A stretch of 64,000 nt of DNA, taken from Stanieria sp. NIES-3757 (GTDB lineage Bacteria > Cyanobacteriota > Cyanobacteriia > Cyanobacteriales > Xenococcaceae). A program made the position numbers and the translations under genes. The DNA lies in contig AP017375.1 in the NCBI GenBank assembly GCA_002355455.1, forward strand, positions 248,001 through 312,000, given 5' to 3'. Under the pieces are notes generated by a model that worked only from the letters and a program-made list of their open reading frames with translations, was not told the origin of the DNA and made no database searches. The stretch's first letter is position 1; each line of letters begins with the position of its first letter. This document shows, piece after piece, positions 44,247 to 56,762 of the stretch.

Positions 44247-44281
44247 GCGATCTCGGCGCAGCCTGGAGCGTGCGCGGTCGC
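44247..44281. repeat. HIP1-like palindromic element
   Basis: GCGATCTCGGCGCAG, an inner CCTGGAGCG, and GTGCGCGGTCGC form an imperfect hairpin right after the permease stop codon. Ends match the elements at 38553-38587 and 57839-57886. It might serve as a terminator, but no T run follows. Confidence 0.55.
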
Positions 44282-44348
44282 TCTAGCAACCGAATCAAAT
44301 AACTATACTAAATACAGTGGGTCAAACTAACTTTACTGGAGGTTATCA

Positions 44349-44954
44349 ATGATCGATCTTTATACTTTTACCACTCCCAACGGTCGGAAAATCTCCATTA
44401 TGCTTGAAGAATTGGAATTAGATTACAACGTCCATAAAATTGACATTACCAAGGGCGAACAATTTACACCAGAATATATTGCGATTAATCCTAACAGTAA
44501 AATACCAGCCATTGTTGACCGAGATACTGAGATAACCGTTTTTGAATCTGGTGCAATTTTAATTTATCTAGCAGAAAAAACAGGAAAATTTTTACCAACC
44601 AAGATAAAACAACGTTTTCAAGTCTTGGAATGGCTAATGTTTCAGATGGGAAGTGTAGGCCCTATGTTTGGTCAATATAATCACTTCAATCATTATGCCC
44701 CTGAAAAAATTCCTTATGCTATTGAACGTTATCAAAAAGAAACTCTTCGACTTTATAGCGTATTAGACCGGCAACTTGCTCAAAGAAAATTTGTTGGTGA
44801 AGATTATTCGATTGCTGACATGGCTATTTATCCTTGGGTAGCAGCCTATGAATTTATGGGATTAACTTTAGATAATCATCCTAATTTAAAGCGATGGGTC
44901 GAGACAATGGAACAACGTCCAGCCGTCCAAAAAGGTATGGCAGTACCAGCTTAA
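44349..44954 (+). CDS. glutathione S-transferase (YfcG/Ure2-like)
   Basis: 201 residues. The N-terminal thioredoxin fold is IDLYTFTTPNGRKISIMLEE and NPNSKIPAIVDRDTEITVFE, then SGAILIYLAEKTGKFLP; the alpha domain has FVGEDYSIADMAIYPWVAAY. The TPNG(R/Y)K start and the SGAIL motif are those of YfcG/YghU-type nu-class enzymes, which act as disulfide-bond reductases with glutathione. Substrate unknown. GGAGG lies upstream of the ATG. Convergent with chlN; a symmetric terminator lies between them. Confidence 0.92.
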   Translation: MIDLYTFTTPNGRKISIMLEELELDYNVHKIDITKGEQFTPEYIAINPNSKIPAIVDRDTEITVFESGAILIYLAEKTGKFLPTKIKQRFQVLEWLMFQMGSVGPMFGQYNHFNHYAPEKIPYAIERYQKETLRLYSVLDRQLAQRKFVGEDYSIADMAIYPWVAAYEFMGLTLDNHPNLKRWVETMEQRPAVQKGMAVPA

Positions 44955-45009
44955 ACTAATAATTAGCTAGGCAAAATTAATTTTGGTGTCAATTTAAAAC
45001 CATAACAAA

Positions 45010-45041
45010 AAGAGGAATCTATATTTAATTAAATTCCTCTT
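45010..45041. terminator. bidirectional terminator between GST gene and chlN
   Basis: AAGAGGAAT (45010-45018) pairs with ATTCCTCTT (45033-45041), a perfect 9-bp stem. On the minus strand it is followed by UUUUUG; on the plus strand by CUCUAUUG, so it works better for chlN. Confidence 0.7.
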
Positions 45042-45067
45042 CTCTATTGTTATATTTGTTGATTGGT

Positions 45068-46710
<1,643 letters not shown>

Positions 46711-46730
46711 TTGTATGATTGATTTCTTTT

Positions 46731-46777
46731 GTAGGGGCGATTCGCGAATTGCCCCTACAGACGTGAATCGCCCCTAA
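46731..46777. repeat. dispersed inverted repeat GTAGGGGCGATTC in the chlL-chlN unit
   Basis: GTAGGGGCGATTCGCGAATT followed by GCCCCTAC is a perfect-looking hairpin at 46731-46758; after a few bases CGTGAATCGCCCCTAA (46762-46777) repeats one arm. This is a common cyanobacterial dispersed repeat (TAGGGGCGAT...ATCGCCCCTA). It lies just downstream of chlL and could act as a transcript-processing or mRNA-stability element in the operon. Confidence 0.75.
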
Positions 46778-46781
46778 GGAT

Positions 46782-47654
46782 TTAAACCATCATTAGATCC
46801 AATTCTTCTTCTTGAGTTTTCTTAGGTTGTTGAGGATTGAGATAAAAGTCAGATAATAAAGAGAATAATTCTCGATCCTGTGCATCTTGAGGTACTACAC
46901 CTTCTGGTTGGGCTAAAATTTGGTCGGCAATGTTGAGATAATAATCGCAAACGAACTTGAGAGAAGGATCGCTTTCTGTCATTTCAAATAATGTTTTTCC
47001 TTTGACTCTCGATACGCGAATATCTTCAATCAAAGGTAATACTTCCAGTACTGGCATTGGTACATGAGAAATATACTTATCGATCAAATCTCGTTTAGAA
47101 GTACGATTACCAATTAAACCAGCAAGGCGTAAGGGATGAGTGCGTGCTTTTTCCCTGACAGACGCAGCAATACGATTAGCAGCAAACAAAGCATCAAAAC
47201 CATTATCCGTCACAATTAAACAGTAGTCGGCATAGTTGAGAGGCGCAGCAAAACCACCACACACTACGTCACCTAATACATCAAAGAGAATGACATCGTA
47301 TTCGTCAAAAGCATTTAATTCTTTGAGGAGTTTGACAGTTTCTCCTACTACATAACCACCGCAACCAGCACCAGCAGGAGGACCACCAGCTTCTACACAG
47401 CTAACGCCACCATATCCTTGGTAAATTACATCTTCGGGCCAAATATCTTCGTAGTGAAAGTCCCTTTCTTGTAGCGTGTCAATAATGGTGGGAATTAAGA
47501 AGCCTGTGAGGGTGAAAGTACTGTCGTGTTTGGGATCGCAACCGATTTGGAGTACTTTTTTGCCTCGTTTTGCCAAGGCTGCGGAAATATTGCAGCTAGT
47601 GGTTGATTTACCGATTCCGCCTTTGCCGTAAACTGCTAATCTGATTTGTCCCAC
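46782..47654 (-). CDS. chlL: light-independent protochlorophyllide reductase iron-protein ChlL
   Basis: 290 residues, GTG start at 47652-47654. NifH-like ATPase: [20 protein letters not shown] (P-loop), [11 protein letters not shown] (switch I region), [18 protein letters not shown]-type sequence with one cluster Cys, and [20 protein letters not shown] with the other. The homodimer holds one 4Fe-4S cluster between subunits and passes electrons to ChlN/ChlB upon ATP hydrolysis. Its upstream region is 613 nt and divergent from the toxin-antitoxin operon. It is the first gene of chlL-small gene-chlN. Confidence 0.96.
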   Translation of the reverse strand: MGQIRLAVYGKGGIGKSTTSCNISAALAKRGKKVLQIGCDPKHDSTFTLTGFLIPTIIDTLQERDFHYEDIWPEDVIYQGYGGVSCVEAGGPPAGAGCGGYVVGETVKLLKELNAFDEYDVILFDVLGDVVCGGFAAPLNYADYCLIVTDNGFDALFAANRIAASVREKARTHPLRLAGLIGNRTSKRDLIDKYISHVPMPVLEVLPLIEDIRVSRVKGKTLFEMTESDPSLKFVCDYYLNIADQILAQPEGVVPQDAQDRELFSLLSDFYLNPQQPKKTQEEELDLMMV

Positions 47655-48202
47655 TGTAATTAATCTCCTCTGAATCTTAGAAATCTCGATTGAAATAAGT
47701 TGTTGTCGTTGTCTGGTCTTTAAATTTGATATGTAGCTTCTTTTAATATCTGTTTGAATTATTGACCAATTAACCAGGAAAATAAAGAGGTATTAAAAAC
47801 GAAATTAGCTTCAAATAAGCATTTAAGTAATTTATGAAAATAAATATAATCTAAAAACGTTTAAAATGATGCTATTAACTAATTTAAGCTTTTATTTAAA
47901 ATTTTTAGTTTTATTTTTCTATAAATAAGAACAAAAAACAAAAATAGGCTTAAACATTACGATCACGCAGTGTCGCTTTGCGATCGCTCTTACTAAGCAT
48001 CTAGGCTAAACACTTTATCTAGCAAGCATTTGGATTGATTTATTTTTCTGCAAAAGAAGCACAATGTCCCCTCAGTTTATTTGGACAGACAAGGTATTTA
48101 GTAAGTAAAGCTGATTTAAGTCAGATTTGTAAAAAATAATTAATTTTTTCCGCAGTAAGTCCGTCAAATCACTGTATGACAAACAACTTAATTAAAATCA
48201 AG
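47655..48202. other. chlL upstream region
   Basis: About 548 nt of AT-rich DNA between the chlL start and the palindromes before the toxin-antitoxin operon. It contains HIP1-like sequence near 47980 (TTTGCGATCGCTC). No open frame was accepted. Confidence 0.4.
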
Positions 48203-48252
48203 CTCTGCAACTTTTACATAATAGGTTATAACTTGTTATAATAATTGCAGAG
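48203..48252 (+). promoter_or_regulatory. two interleaved palindromes upstream of the RHH/PIN operon
   Basis: TTATAAC-TT-GTTATAA (48226-48241) is a perfect 16-bp dyad. It lies inside a longer dyad whose arms are CTCTGCAA (48203-48210) and TTGCAGAG (48245-48252). The operon starts at 48268. Ribbon-helix-helix antitoxins bind short inverted repeats and repress their own operons, so autoregulation is expected; TATAAT-like sequence inside the dyad may also be the -10 box. Confidence 0.6.
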
Positions 48253-48267
48253 TTAAAATTAAAAAGC

Positions 48268-48504
48268 ATGAATTTCAACGTCTATATCAACGACGAGTTA
48301 GGCAAAGAATTGGAAAATCTTGTCAGCAAAACAGGAAAATCTCGCAACTCTTTGATTACTCTTGCGCTTCAACTATTAATCGAGCAAGAATACCAATCTC
48401 AATGGTGTGATGAAATTATCAATTGGAATGGGATAGAAGAGTCTATATCGTTTGAATCTTATCGAGATGAACTCGTTCCTCCGTCAGAAATGGAGATATT
48501 TTGA
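48268..48504 (+). CDS. ribbon-helix-helix antitoxin
   Basis: 78 residues. The first 45 residues fit a CopG/RHH DNA-binding fold: FNVYINDELGKELENLVSKT, then GKSRNSLITLALQLLIEQE (helix A and B with the turn). The acidic C-terminal part (WNGIEESISFESYRDELVPP) should bind and block the PIN toxin. Its stop overlaps the toxin's start codon in TGATG. Interleaved palindromes upstream support autoregulation. It is flanked by chlL and por but belongs to a self-contained module. Confidence 0.8.
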   Translation: MNFNVYINDELGKELENLVSKTGKSRNSLITLALQLLIEQEYQSQWCDEIINWNGIEESISFESYRDELVPPSEMEIF

Positions 48505-48902
48505 TGCGTTATCTACTCGATACTTGCGTTATCAGCGATTTTGTCAAAGGTGAAGTGAACACTCTCCAAAAAATTAAGGCTACTTCTCCCTCTCAATTAT
48601 CGGTTTCTAGTGTCACAGTAATGGAAGTTAAATATGAATTACAACTTAATCCTGCTAAAGCAAAAAAAATCGAATCTATTACAGAAAAATTATTTAGTCA
48701 GATCACAATTATTGACTTTGGAACTAAAGAAGCAACAACTGCTGCTGAGATCAGAACTTATTTAAAAAAGGCAGGTATGCCAATCGGTGCGTATGATTTA
48801 CTGATTGGGGCAACTGCATTAAGTAATCAATTAGGTTTAGTTACTGCCAATATTAAAGAATTTGAAAGAATAACTAACTTATATATTGAAAACTGGCGTT
48901 GA
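48504..48902 (+). CDS. VapC-type PIN-domain toxin
   Basis: 132 residues from the ATG at 48504 (a TTG one codon upstream also fits). It has a complete PIN site: RYLLDTCVISDF (Asp), VTVMEVKYELQLN (Glu), GAYDLLIGATALSNQL (Asp) and TANIKEFERI (end segment). Such toxins are Mg2+-dependent RNases, often cutting tRNA or rRNA. Overlaps the antitoxin by one base. In contrast to the vapC pseudogene at 7901-8302, this copy is intact; both are of the FitB/VapC group, so they could be compared directly. Confidence 0.88.
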   Translation: MRYLLDTCVISDFVKGEVNTLQKIKATSPSQLSVSSVTVMEVKYELQLNPAKAKKIESITEKLFSQITIIDFGTKEATTAAEIRTYLKKAGMPIGAYDLLIGATALSNQLGLVTANIKEFERITNLYIENWR

Positions 48903-50273
<1,371 letters not shown>

Positions 50274-50308
50274 TTTGGCGATTAATTTGCTTACCCATCA
50301 ATAATTTT

Positions 50309-50346
50309 GTAGAGGCGTAACAAGTAAGCTACGTCTTTACTTTTTT
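50309..50346 (+). terminator. Rho-independent terminator of por
   Basis: GTAGAGGCGTA (50309-50319) pairs with TACGTCTTTAC (50330-50340), including wobble pairs, and six T residues follow (50341-50346). Confidence 0.75.
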
Positions 50347-50446
50347 AGCTTAGATATCTTGCCAAGCAGAAGTTTTTTTGGTCTCTGATAATTTTATTAC
50401 TTGTAAAGGGAAATATAAAATTGCAGTTATAAAAATTATTTATTTT

Positions 50447-51244
50447 ATGAGAAAAAAACTTATTGGCTATTATTTTTTAGCAATTTTTTGTGGATTAATA
50501 GTATTTTCCTACTTTTATTTTAATTTAATTAAAAACTTAGCAACTCAATATTTTATTGCCACCATATTCGCTACTTTATTAAGTTTACCTATTGCTTGGT
50601 TTGCTAGCAACATTGTTATTGAAAATTATTTAAAAATAAATTGGCGACCGACAAGATTAGGAAGAATTTCAGGAGGTATATTAGGCTTAATTTATACAAG
50701 TATTATTTTAATTAGTTTAGAACAACGATGGGTTAACTCTAATGGGATTAGTTATGGAATAAATATTTCGTTATATTTAGTTTGTCTTACCTTAATTATT
50801 GGTATTTCTTCTGGTATAGTAGTAGGCATTTATGCAGCAACAATTGGATTTATATCTATTTTGGTGAGTATAGTAACTGGAAGTATTATTGGTGCATTTA
50901 GTTTTGGTGTAACGGGAGTTGTAATGAGTATAGGAAGTAGTTTTCTAGGTAATTGTAGTTTATTTGCAATTTTAATAGCATCAAAAACTATATTTTATAA
51001 AAAAACAAAGCAACCAGCTATTGTTTCTTTTTCCTCAGAAAATAAGCTTTCTTCAGAAATTAAATTCTTATTAGATTTAGCTACAAGAGAAAATAATATT
51101 CTCACTAAAACCAAAGTTGTTAGAGAACTAGAAATTAGTCCAGAAGTAGCAGACGAAATTTCAAAATATGCAGAATTAAATAGTCTTTGTCAAAGCTATT
51201 TAGATGAAGAAAATGGCTCAGTTAAATATAAATTCGATTGTTAA
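50447..51244 (+). CDS. membrane protein with C-terminal helical cytosolic domain
   Basis: 265 residues from the ATG at 50447; an in-frame TTG 69 nt upstream would add a polar leader and is less likely. About six hydrophobic segments fill residues 8-190 (LIGYYFLAIFCGLIVFSYFY, FIATIFATLLSLPIAWFASN, GGILGLIYTSIILISL and a Gly/Ile-rich IISGIVVGI-like part). The last 75 residues are cytosolic (SSEIKFLLDLATRENNILTK, then TKVVRELEISPEVADEISKY), resembling a winged-helix end seen in several cyanobacterial membrane proteins. No family recognised. Its AT content is higher than neighbouring genes. Confidence 0.6.
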   Translation: MRKKLIGYYFLAIFCGLIVFSYFYFNLIKNLATQYFIATIFATLLSLPIAWFASNIVIENYLKINWRPTRLGRISGGILGLIYTSIILISLEQRWVNSNGISYGINISLYLVCLTLIIGISSGIVVGIYAATIGFISILVSIVTGSIIGAFSFGVTGVVMSIGSSFLGNCSLFAILIASKTIFYKKTKQPAIVSFSSENKLSSEIKFLLDLATRENNILTKTKVVRELEISPEVADEISKYAELNSLCQSYLDEENGSVKYKFDC

Positions 51245-51300
51245 TTCTAAAATAATTGATAATAAATATATATATAAAACAGTTTTTACTCAGTTAATCT

Positions 51301-53766
51301 CTAAGTTAAAATATCGCTACCTAGCATTCTCTGATAGCGTATTGCTAATTCTTTTTTCAAAGAAGGAAAACCATTGAGATTTTTGTCAGCTAAGATAATT
51401 TTTTCTGCTGCATTTCTAGCCAAATTTAACACCTCTTGATCCTCAACTAAACTAGCTAAAGCAAAATCTGGTAATCCTGATTGACGAGTACCTAGTACTT
51501 CTCCGGGTCCGCGAAAACGCATATCCATCTCAGAAATAAAAAAGCCATCTTGAGATTGTTCTAGAACTGCTAAACGCTGTTGACTGTCTTGATTAGTACT
51601 ACTACTCATCAAAAAACAAAAAGATTTGTGACTACCTCTACCTACACGTCCTCGTAATTGATGCAATTGGGATAAACCAAAACGTTCCGCATTCTCAATT
51701 AACATTACTGTGGCATTAGGAACATCCACACCAACCTCAATAACAGTAGTTGAAACAATGATTTGAGTTTGGTTATCTCGAAAAGCATTCAATGCTGCAT
51801 CTTTATCAGCCGAACTCATTCTACCGTGGAGTAATCCAACTTGAAATTCAGGGAAAATTACGTCTGATAAACGTTGGTGTTCTTCTACTGCTGCGCGAAC
51901 GTCTAATTTTTCTGACTCTTCAATCAAAGGAAAAATTACATAAGCTTGTTTTCCTTGGGCAATTTCTCGACGAATTAAATCATAAACTTGACTGCGTTGT
52001 TTGCCTGTGACTGCCTTGGTTTGAATTGCTTGTCGTCCAGGAGGTAATTCATCGATTTGACTGACATCTAAGTCTCCGTGTAAAGTTAAAGCCAGAGTAC
52101 GAGGAATTGGCGTTGCTGTCATGGTTAAGACATGAGGTGATTGTCCTTTGGCAAGTAATCTAGCTCGTTGTTGCACTCCAAAACGATGTTGTTCGTCAAT
52201 GACAACTAAACCCAATTTATAAAAATTGACGGGGTCTTGAATTAAAGCATGAGTTCCAACTAATAAAGGTAATTCTCCTGTTTCCAGTTGAGAATGGATT
52301 TCCCTGCGTTTAGCGGTTTTAGTTGAACCAGTTAGTAATTCGACAGGAAGATGTAGAAGATTGAACCAACTAACCAACTTACGATAATGTTGTTCTGCGA
52401 GAACTTCTGTAGGTGACATCAAAGCTGCTTGATAACCAGACTGAATTGCAGCTAAAACGGCAAAGACACCGACAATTGTTTTACCAGAACCTACATCCCC
52501 TTGGACAAGACGATTCATTGGAGTTGAAGAGCTTAAATCTTGCAGAATTTCATTAATTACCCGCTTTTGGGCGTTAGTAAGCTGAAAAGGTAAAATTTCC
52601 CCGCTAAATCTTTGAATAATCTCTCCTTGTGGATTAAAAGTAGCACTAGTTTGAGTTTGTTTAAATTGTTGACGACGTTCGAGAAAACCTAATTGTAAAT
52701 AAAAGAATTCATCAAAAACCAATCTACGCCTAGCATGAGCTAAAATTTCTTGGTTGTCAGGAAAATGAATATTTGCGATCGCATCTCTTAGTTTTATTAA
52801 ACCATATTGTTTGCGAATATTTGCAGGCAGGGGATCTTTGATTTGTTTGGCTACAGGTAAGGTAGCAATGACAGCTTTTCTAACGCTATCGGCTGGCACA
52901 CCTTCGGTTAAAGCATAAACTGGTAAAATTCTTCCAATCTTAATTGATTCAATACTATCACCATGACTATCTAAGACTTCGATTTCTGGTTTTTCTAAGG
53001 TAAAACCGTATTTTTGTTGTTTAACCAAACCTGAAGCAGCGACAACTGAACCAATCGGATATTGACGTTTATATCTTTCTTGCCAAGCACGACTACTATA
53101 ACGATTACCCGTTAAAAAATGATTGAGTCGAATCTTTCCTGTTAAATCTTGTATAACTAACTCAAAAATAGTTAGCTGTTTCTTTTTCGGACTAGTAAAA
53201 CATTTACAACTTTTCACTGTCCCAATGATAGTAACCGTTTCCCCTGGTAAGAGATGAGCAATGGTTACCTGACGAGCATAATCAAGATGATTACGAGGAT
53301 AATAAAACAATAAATCTCTAACTGTAGCTAATCCCAACCTTTCTAAATAACGACTGTTCCGCCCAATTTCAATTACCTGACTGAGAGGCTGTTCTAAACT
53401 GGTAGCCGAACGAGTATAAGATTTAGTTGTGCTGTTAACTAAAGTTTTAGTACGAGGTACTTTAGGTTCAGGTGGTTCAGTAGGCGTTTCGCTGAGTTTT
53501 TGTTGTTGAGAAAGAAAATTCCGCGCATCCGCAACTAAATGCTGTCTTTCACTACGCTCTAATTGAGGATAAACAGCAAATCTCATTGCCATTTCTTGCC
53601 AACGACGACGTTCTCCAAGCGGTAGATTACTTGGTGGTTTACCAAAACTTAGACAGAGAAACTCACTAAAACGATACTCATTTCCCATTAAGTCAGGGTA
53701 ATCTCGTTCTGCTTCTACAGTAAGAGCCTTTTGTAATCTAATCCAATTGGGCTTTGCATCTATCAT
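51301..53766 (-). CDS. recG: ATP-dependent DNA helicase RecG
   Basis: 821 residues. RecG remodels replication forks and Holliday junctions. A cyanobacterial N-terminal extension (about 1-130) precedes the wedge/OB domain (DLLFYYPRNHLDYARQVTIA, GETVTIIGTVKSCK), then the SF2 helicase core: RLVQGDVGSGKTIVGVFAVL (Walker A, about 415-430), VIDEQHRFGVQQRARLLAKG, LTMTATPIPRTLAL, STTVIEVGVDVPNATVM and HQLRGRVGRGSHKSFCFL. The C-terminal RecG hook with MRFRGPGEVLGTRQSGLPDF is present. It is 24 nt downstream of the coiled-coil gene, so both may be one operon. Confidence 0.96.
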   Translation of the reverse strand: MIDAKPNWIRLQKALTVEAERDYPDLMGNEYRFSEFLCLSFGKPPSNLPLGERRRWQEMAMRFAVYPQLERSERQHLVADARNFLSQQQKLSETPTEPPEPKVPRTKTLVNSTTKSYTRSATSLEQPLSQVIEIGRNSRYLERLGLATVRDLLFYYPRNHLDYARQVTIAHLLPGETVTIIGTVKSCKCFTSPKKKQLTIFELVIQDLTGKIRLNHFLTGNRYSSRAWQERYKRQYPIGSVVAASGLVKQQKYGFTLEKPEIEVLDSHGDSIESIKIGRILPVYALTEGVPADSVRKAVIATLPVAKQIKDPLPANIRKQYGLIKLRDAIANIHFPDNQEILAHARRRLVFDEFFYLQLGFLERRQQFKQTQTSATFNPQGEIIQRFSGEILPFQLTNAQKRVINEILQDLSSSTPMNRLVQGDVGSGKTIVGVFAVLAAIQSGYQAALMSPTEVLAEQHYRKLVSWFNLLHLPVELLTGSTKTAKRREIHSQLETGELPLLVGTHALIQDPVNFYKLGLVVIDEQHRFGVQQRARLLAKGQSPHVLTMTATPIPRTLALTLHGDLDVSQIDELPPGRQAIQTKAVTGKQRSQVYDLIRREIAQGKQAYVIFPLIEESEKLDVRAAVEEHQRLSDVIFPEFQVGLLHGRMSSADKDAALNAFRDNQTQIIVSTTVIEVGVDVPNATVMLIENAERFGLSQLHQLRGRVGRGSHKSFCFLMSSSTNQDSQQRLAVLEQSQDGFFISEMDMRFRGPGEVLGTRQSGLPDFALASLVEDQEVLNLARNAAEKIILADKNLNGFPSLKKELAIRYQRMLGSDILT

Positions 53767-53790
53767 TTGTCCCTATCGCACACAATTGAT

Positions 53791-54774
53791 TTATTCTTCA
53801 TACCAACTCGAACGCCAAGCTGCTTCTGCTTCTGCACTAGCATATTCTCGCTGTTTAGCTTGATATTGTTGTTTTAATTTTTGAACTTTTTTCAGTAAAT
53901 TACGAATCTTACCTCGTTCAATATTTAGCAAAGAATCAGCAAATTCAATTTCTGATAAACGTAAACGTAACAAACTAATTTGAGTAATATTAGCTTGAGA
54001 TGATTTTTTATCTTTTTCTGTTTCTACAACTATATTAAGTACGTTAGGAAGATGATGAACTTTATTCCCTCCTAAAGTAGCTTCTTCTGCACCAATAGCT
54101 ACATCCATAATTTTGGTAGGCAAACGACTAGGAATAATATTTGCTTCTTGTAAACATTTATTAGCCTCTCGAGAAACCTCATCTAAACTCTGTTTAATTC
54201 CTTTTTCAACTTGTTGTTGCCAAAGAATCAAATTATAGGGATTATTTAGTTCGAGCTTGGTAGGTTCGTTTAATTCTGATTTTTCTTCAGGTAACGAAAC
54301 CTCGTTTTCTTGTTGGGTTGGATTTGCTATTTCGGGTTGAGATTCTTGCCAGGTTTCGCTGGTGGCAGTATTTAAATCTAGCTCTAAATCTTCATTAACT
54401 TCTTCATTGTTTGCAATGTCTACAAAAGGTAAGTTCTTAATCATTGCCTCAACCAAATCCAAATTTTCTGCTTCTTGATCTTTCTGAGGCGATTGAGAAG
54501 CTTGCAGATGATCGAGTAATTTTGATTTAATATCTTTACCTAGTTGCCTCAAATTTTGTTGTAGCTTTTGACGTTGACTTAAAGATAGCCGTAAAAAAGA
54601 TTCTGGATAAATTTGTGTACAAATCTGATAACTTGCTAATATCAGTTGTTTTTGAGTAGAGTTGCCTAAAGCATCGAAGTAATTAGCATATAATTGCTGA
54701 AGTTCCTCCGATACTTCAGTTACCATCTGTTCCAAAACCTCTAAATCTTGTTTAATTTGCTGAATATAACTCAT
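53791..54774 (-). CDS. coiled-coil hypothetical protein upstream of recG
   Basis: 327 residues from the ATG at 54772-54774; an in-frame TTG 12 nt upstream is the longer alternative. N-terminal helices (IQQIKQDLEVLEQMVTEVSE), a Glu/Asn-rich low-complexity middle, then TKLELNNPYNLILWQQQVEK, GIKQSLDEVSREANKCLQEA, and a C-terminal coiled coil (LLKKVQKLKQQYQAKQREYA). The NPYNLILWQQQVEKGI and SREANKCLQEANIIP pieces look conserved; the middle does not. Found upstream of recG in cyanobacteria as far as I recall; function unknown. Confidence 0.65.
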   Translation of the reverse strand: MSYIQQIKQDLEVLEQMVTEVSEELQQLYANYFDALGNSTQKQLILASYQICTQIYPESFLRLSLSQRQKLQQNLRQLGKDIKSKLLDHLQASQSPQKDQEAENLDLVEAMIKNLPFVDIANNEEVNEDLELDLNTATSETWQESQPEIANPTQQENEVSLPEEKSELNEPTKLELNNPYNLILWQQQVEKGIKQSLDEVSREANKCLQEANIIPSRLPTKIMDVAIGAEEATLGGNKVHHLPNVLNIVVETEKDKKSSQANITQISLLRLRLSEIEFADSLLNIERGKIRNLLKKVQKLKQQYQAKQREYASAEAEAAWRSSWYEE

Positions 54775-55174
54775 ATTAGTTAGCAATTATCAGTTAAGGG
54801 TTGTGCTGAACTATAGGGAGAATTTTTGAATTACCCTTACGCAAGCGGAAACCACTCGTACAAAGTTATCAGTAAGAGTCGAGAGCGAACCAATTAGTCC
54901 AGAATAAAAATTGAGTATAGCTTGAAAACAACAAAAAGACTTTTTAAGTGTCAGGTACTCCCCTTCGGGCGGACGGCACGCACTGATGTTACCCGGTCAA
55001 GTTTGAATAGAGAAGGGGCAATAGTAAAGAGCAAACCTCAAAGCAAATTTTCACAATTCTTTGATGATTAAATTCCTGCCTCTTACAAAGCCCCGTCTTT
55101 TAGAAAAATTTAGTCAAGCAAAAGTTAACTTGAAGCTATTTTTTAACCTGTTACTTTTGCTTTTGATTGAGAAT
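54775..55174. other. spacer with a GC-rich island
   Basis: 400 nt between the coiled-coil gene and tsf. Most is AT-rich, but 54955-55020 is GC-rich: CCCCTTC (54960-54966) can pair with GAAGGGG (55012-55018), enclosing GGCGGACGGCACGC and ACCCGGTC. It could be a structured RNA, a rearranged repeat or a relic of a mobile element. No gene is supported. Confidence 0.35.
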
Positions 55175-55834
55175 CTATTTTTGACCAGTTTGAGCAGCTA
55201 CTTCCTCAGCAAAGTTAGACTCTTGCTTTTCAATGCCTTCCCCTAAAACAAACCGAACAAAACGACGAATTTGGATATTTTCACCGAGTTTAGCCACACT
55301 CTGAGTAACTAATTCTTCGATAGTGATACTTTGGTCTTTAACATAGGGTTGAGGCAGCAAAGACATTTCTTTCAAGCGTTTTTCAATTCTGCCTTGAACG
55401 ATTTTTTCTTTAATATTATCAGGTTTACCTGCCAGGTCGTCTCTACCCATTTCAATTTCTTTTTCTTTGGCTGCTACCTCTTCAGGAATGTCTTCAACTC
55501 TGACGTAGTCAACATTAGGACAAGCAGCAATCTGCATGGCAATATTGCGTACTAATTCTTTAAAATCATCACCACGGGCGACAAAATCAGTTTCGCAATT
55601 TACTTCTACTAAAACCCCAATTCTTCCGCCAGTATGAATATAGCTGTCTACCAAACCTTCAGCAGCTACACGACCTTGCTTTTTGCCGGCAGCGGTGATT
55701 CCTTTTTGGCGTAACCATTCAACTGCTTTAGTCATATCGCCATCGGTTTCAGCCAGAGCTTTTTTACAGTCCATCATCCCCGCGCCTGTTTTTTCACGGA
55801 GTTCTTTGACTAGTTGTGCCGATATTTGCGCCAT
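55175..55834 (-). CDS. tsf: translation elongation factor Ts
   Basis: 219 residues, the short cyanobacterial form. N-domain [51 protein letters not shown](Q) with the conserved UBA-like fold, then [15 protein letters not shown] and a C-terminal core ([33 protein letters not shown]). EF-Ts recycles EF-Tu by GDP/GTP exchange. rpsB lies 102 nt upstream on the same strand, the widely conserved rpsB-tsf operon. ATG at 55832-55834. Confidence 0.96.
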   Translation of the reverse strand: MAQISAQLVKELREKTGAGMMDCKKALAETDGDMTKAVEWLRQKGITAAGKKQGRVAAEGLVDSYIHTGGRIGVLVEVNCETDFVARGDDFKELVRNIAMQIAACPNVDYVRVEDIPEEVAAKEKEIEMGRDDLAGKPDNIKEKIVQGRIEKRLKEMSLLPQPYVKDQSITIEELVTQSVAKLGENIQIRRFVRFVLGEGIEKQESNFAEEVAAQTGQK

Positions 55835-55936
55835 TTTAATTAGTACCTATTTCTCAACAATGGTTACAAGTTAATTTTCTATTATTAATGAGGGGCAACT
55901 CAAGGGTTGCCCTGAGATGATTGTGTCGAGAGCTAT

Positions 55937-56746
55937 TTATTCTTCTTCGCTCTCATCTCCTTCGTATTCTTCTTCGTACTCTTCTTCGTATTCAGCATCA
56001 GGATAATCTTCACCATCCATGCCTTCTTCAAACTCTTCGTAATCTTCTTCAGCCGTATCTAATTGACCATGACGACCTTCGTAAATTGCATCAGCTAGTT
56101 TGCCAATAATGAGTTTAATCGAACGAATAGCGTCATCATTAGCAGGGATGGGAATATCCACTAGCTCAGGATCGCAGTTAGTATCGAGAATAGATACGAT
56201 GGGAATGCCTAATTTTTGGCATTCAGAAATCGCGTTGTGTTCCCGTTTTTGGTCGATAATCACAACAATATCAGGAACTTTACGCATCATTTTGATGCCA
56301 CTGAGATATTTTTGGAGTTTACTTAACTCACGGCGCAAAACAGAAGCTTCTTTTTTGGGTCTTTTATCAAGTGCGCCAGTTTCTTCTAGTCGCTCCAATT
56401 CTTTGAGTCTTTCTACTCTGGTTCTGATGGTTTCCCAGTTAGTCAGCATTCCACCTAACCACCGTTGATTAACATAATAGGCTCCACAACGGCTTGCTTC
56501 TTGAGCAATGATTCCTGCTGCTTGGCGTTTAGTTCCTACAAATAAAACTCTTTTACCTTGTTCAGAAGAAGAGCGCATATAGTCGTAAGCTTCTTCGATT
56601 AATTGGGCAGTTTGCACCAAGTCAATAATATGAACACCGTTACGAGCAGTATAAATGTAGGTGGACATTTTGGGATTCCAACGACGGGTTTGATGACCGA
56701 AGTGAACCCCAGATTCTAATAATTCTGCGAGCGATACAACTGGCAT
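55937..56746 (-). CDS. rpsB: 30S ribosomal protein S2 with acidic tail
   Basis: 269 residues. S2 core: [79 protein letters not shown] and [35 protein letters not shown]. From about residue 226 there is a very acidic extension, mostly Glu, Asp and Tyr ([19 protein letters not shown] and onward), seen in cyanobacterial S2 proteins; it may contact S1 or the cytosol. Operon with tsf. The 5' leader holds competing hairpins at 56763-56823. Confidence 0.96.
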   Translation of the reverse strand: MPVVSLAELLESGVHFGHQTRRWNPKMSTYIYTARNGVHIIDLVQTAQLIEEAYDYMRSSSEQGKRVLFVGTKRQAAGIIAQEASRCGAYYVNQRWLGGMLTNWETIRTRVERLKELERLEETGALDKRPKKEASVLRRELSKLQKYLSGIKMMRKVPDIVVIIDQKREHNAISECQKLGIPIVSILDTNCDPELVDIPIPANDDAIRSIKLIIGKLADAIYEGRHGQLDTAEEDYEEFEEGMDGEDYPDAEYEEEYEEEYEGDESEEE

Positions 56747-56762
56747 ATTTTTATTTTTCTCC

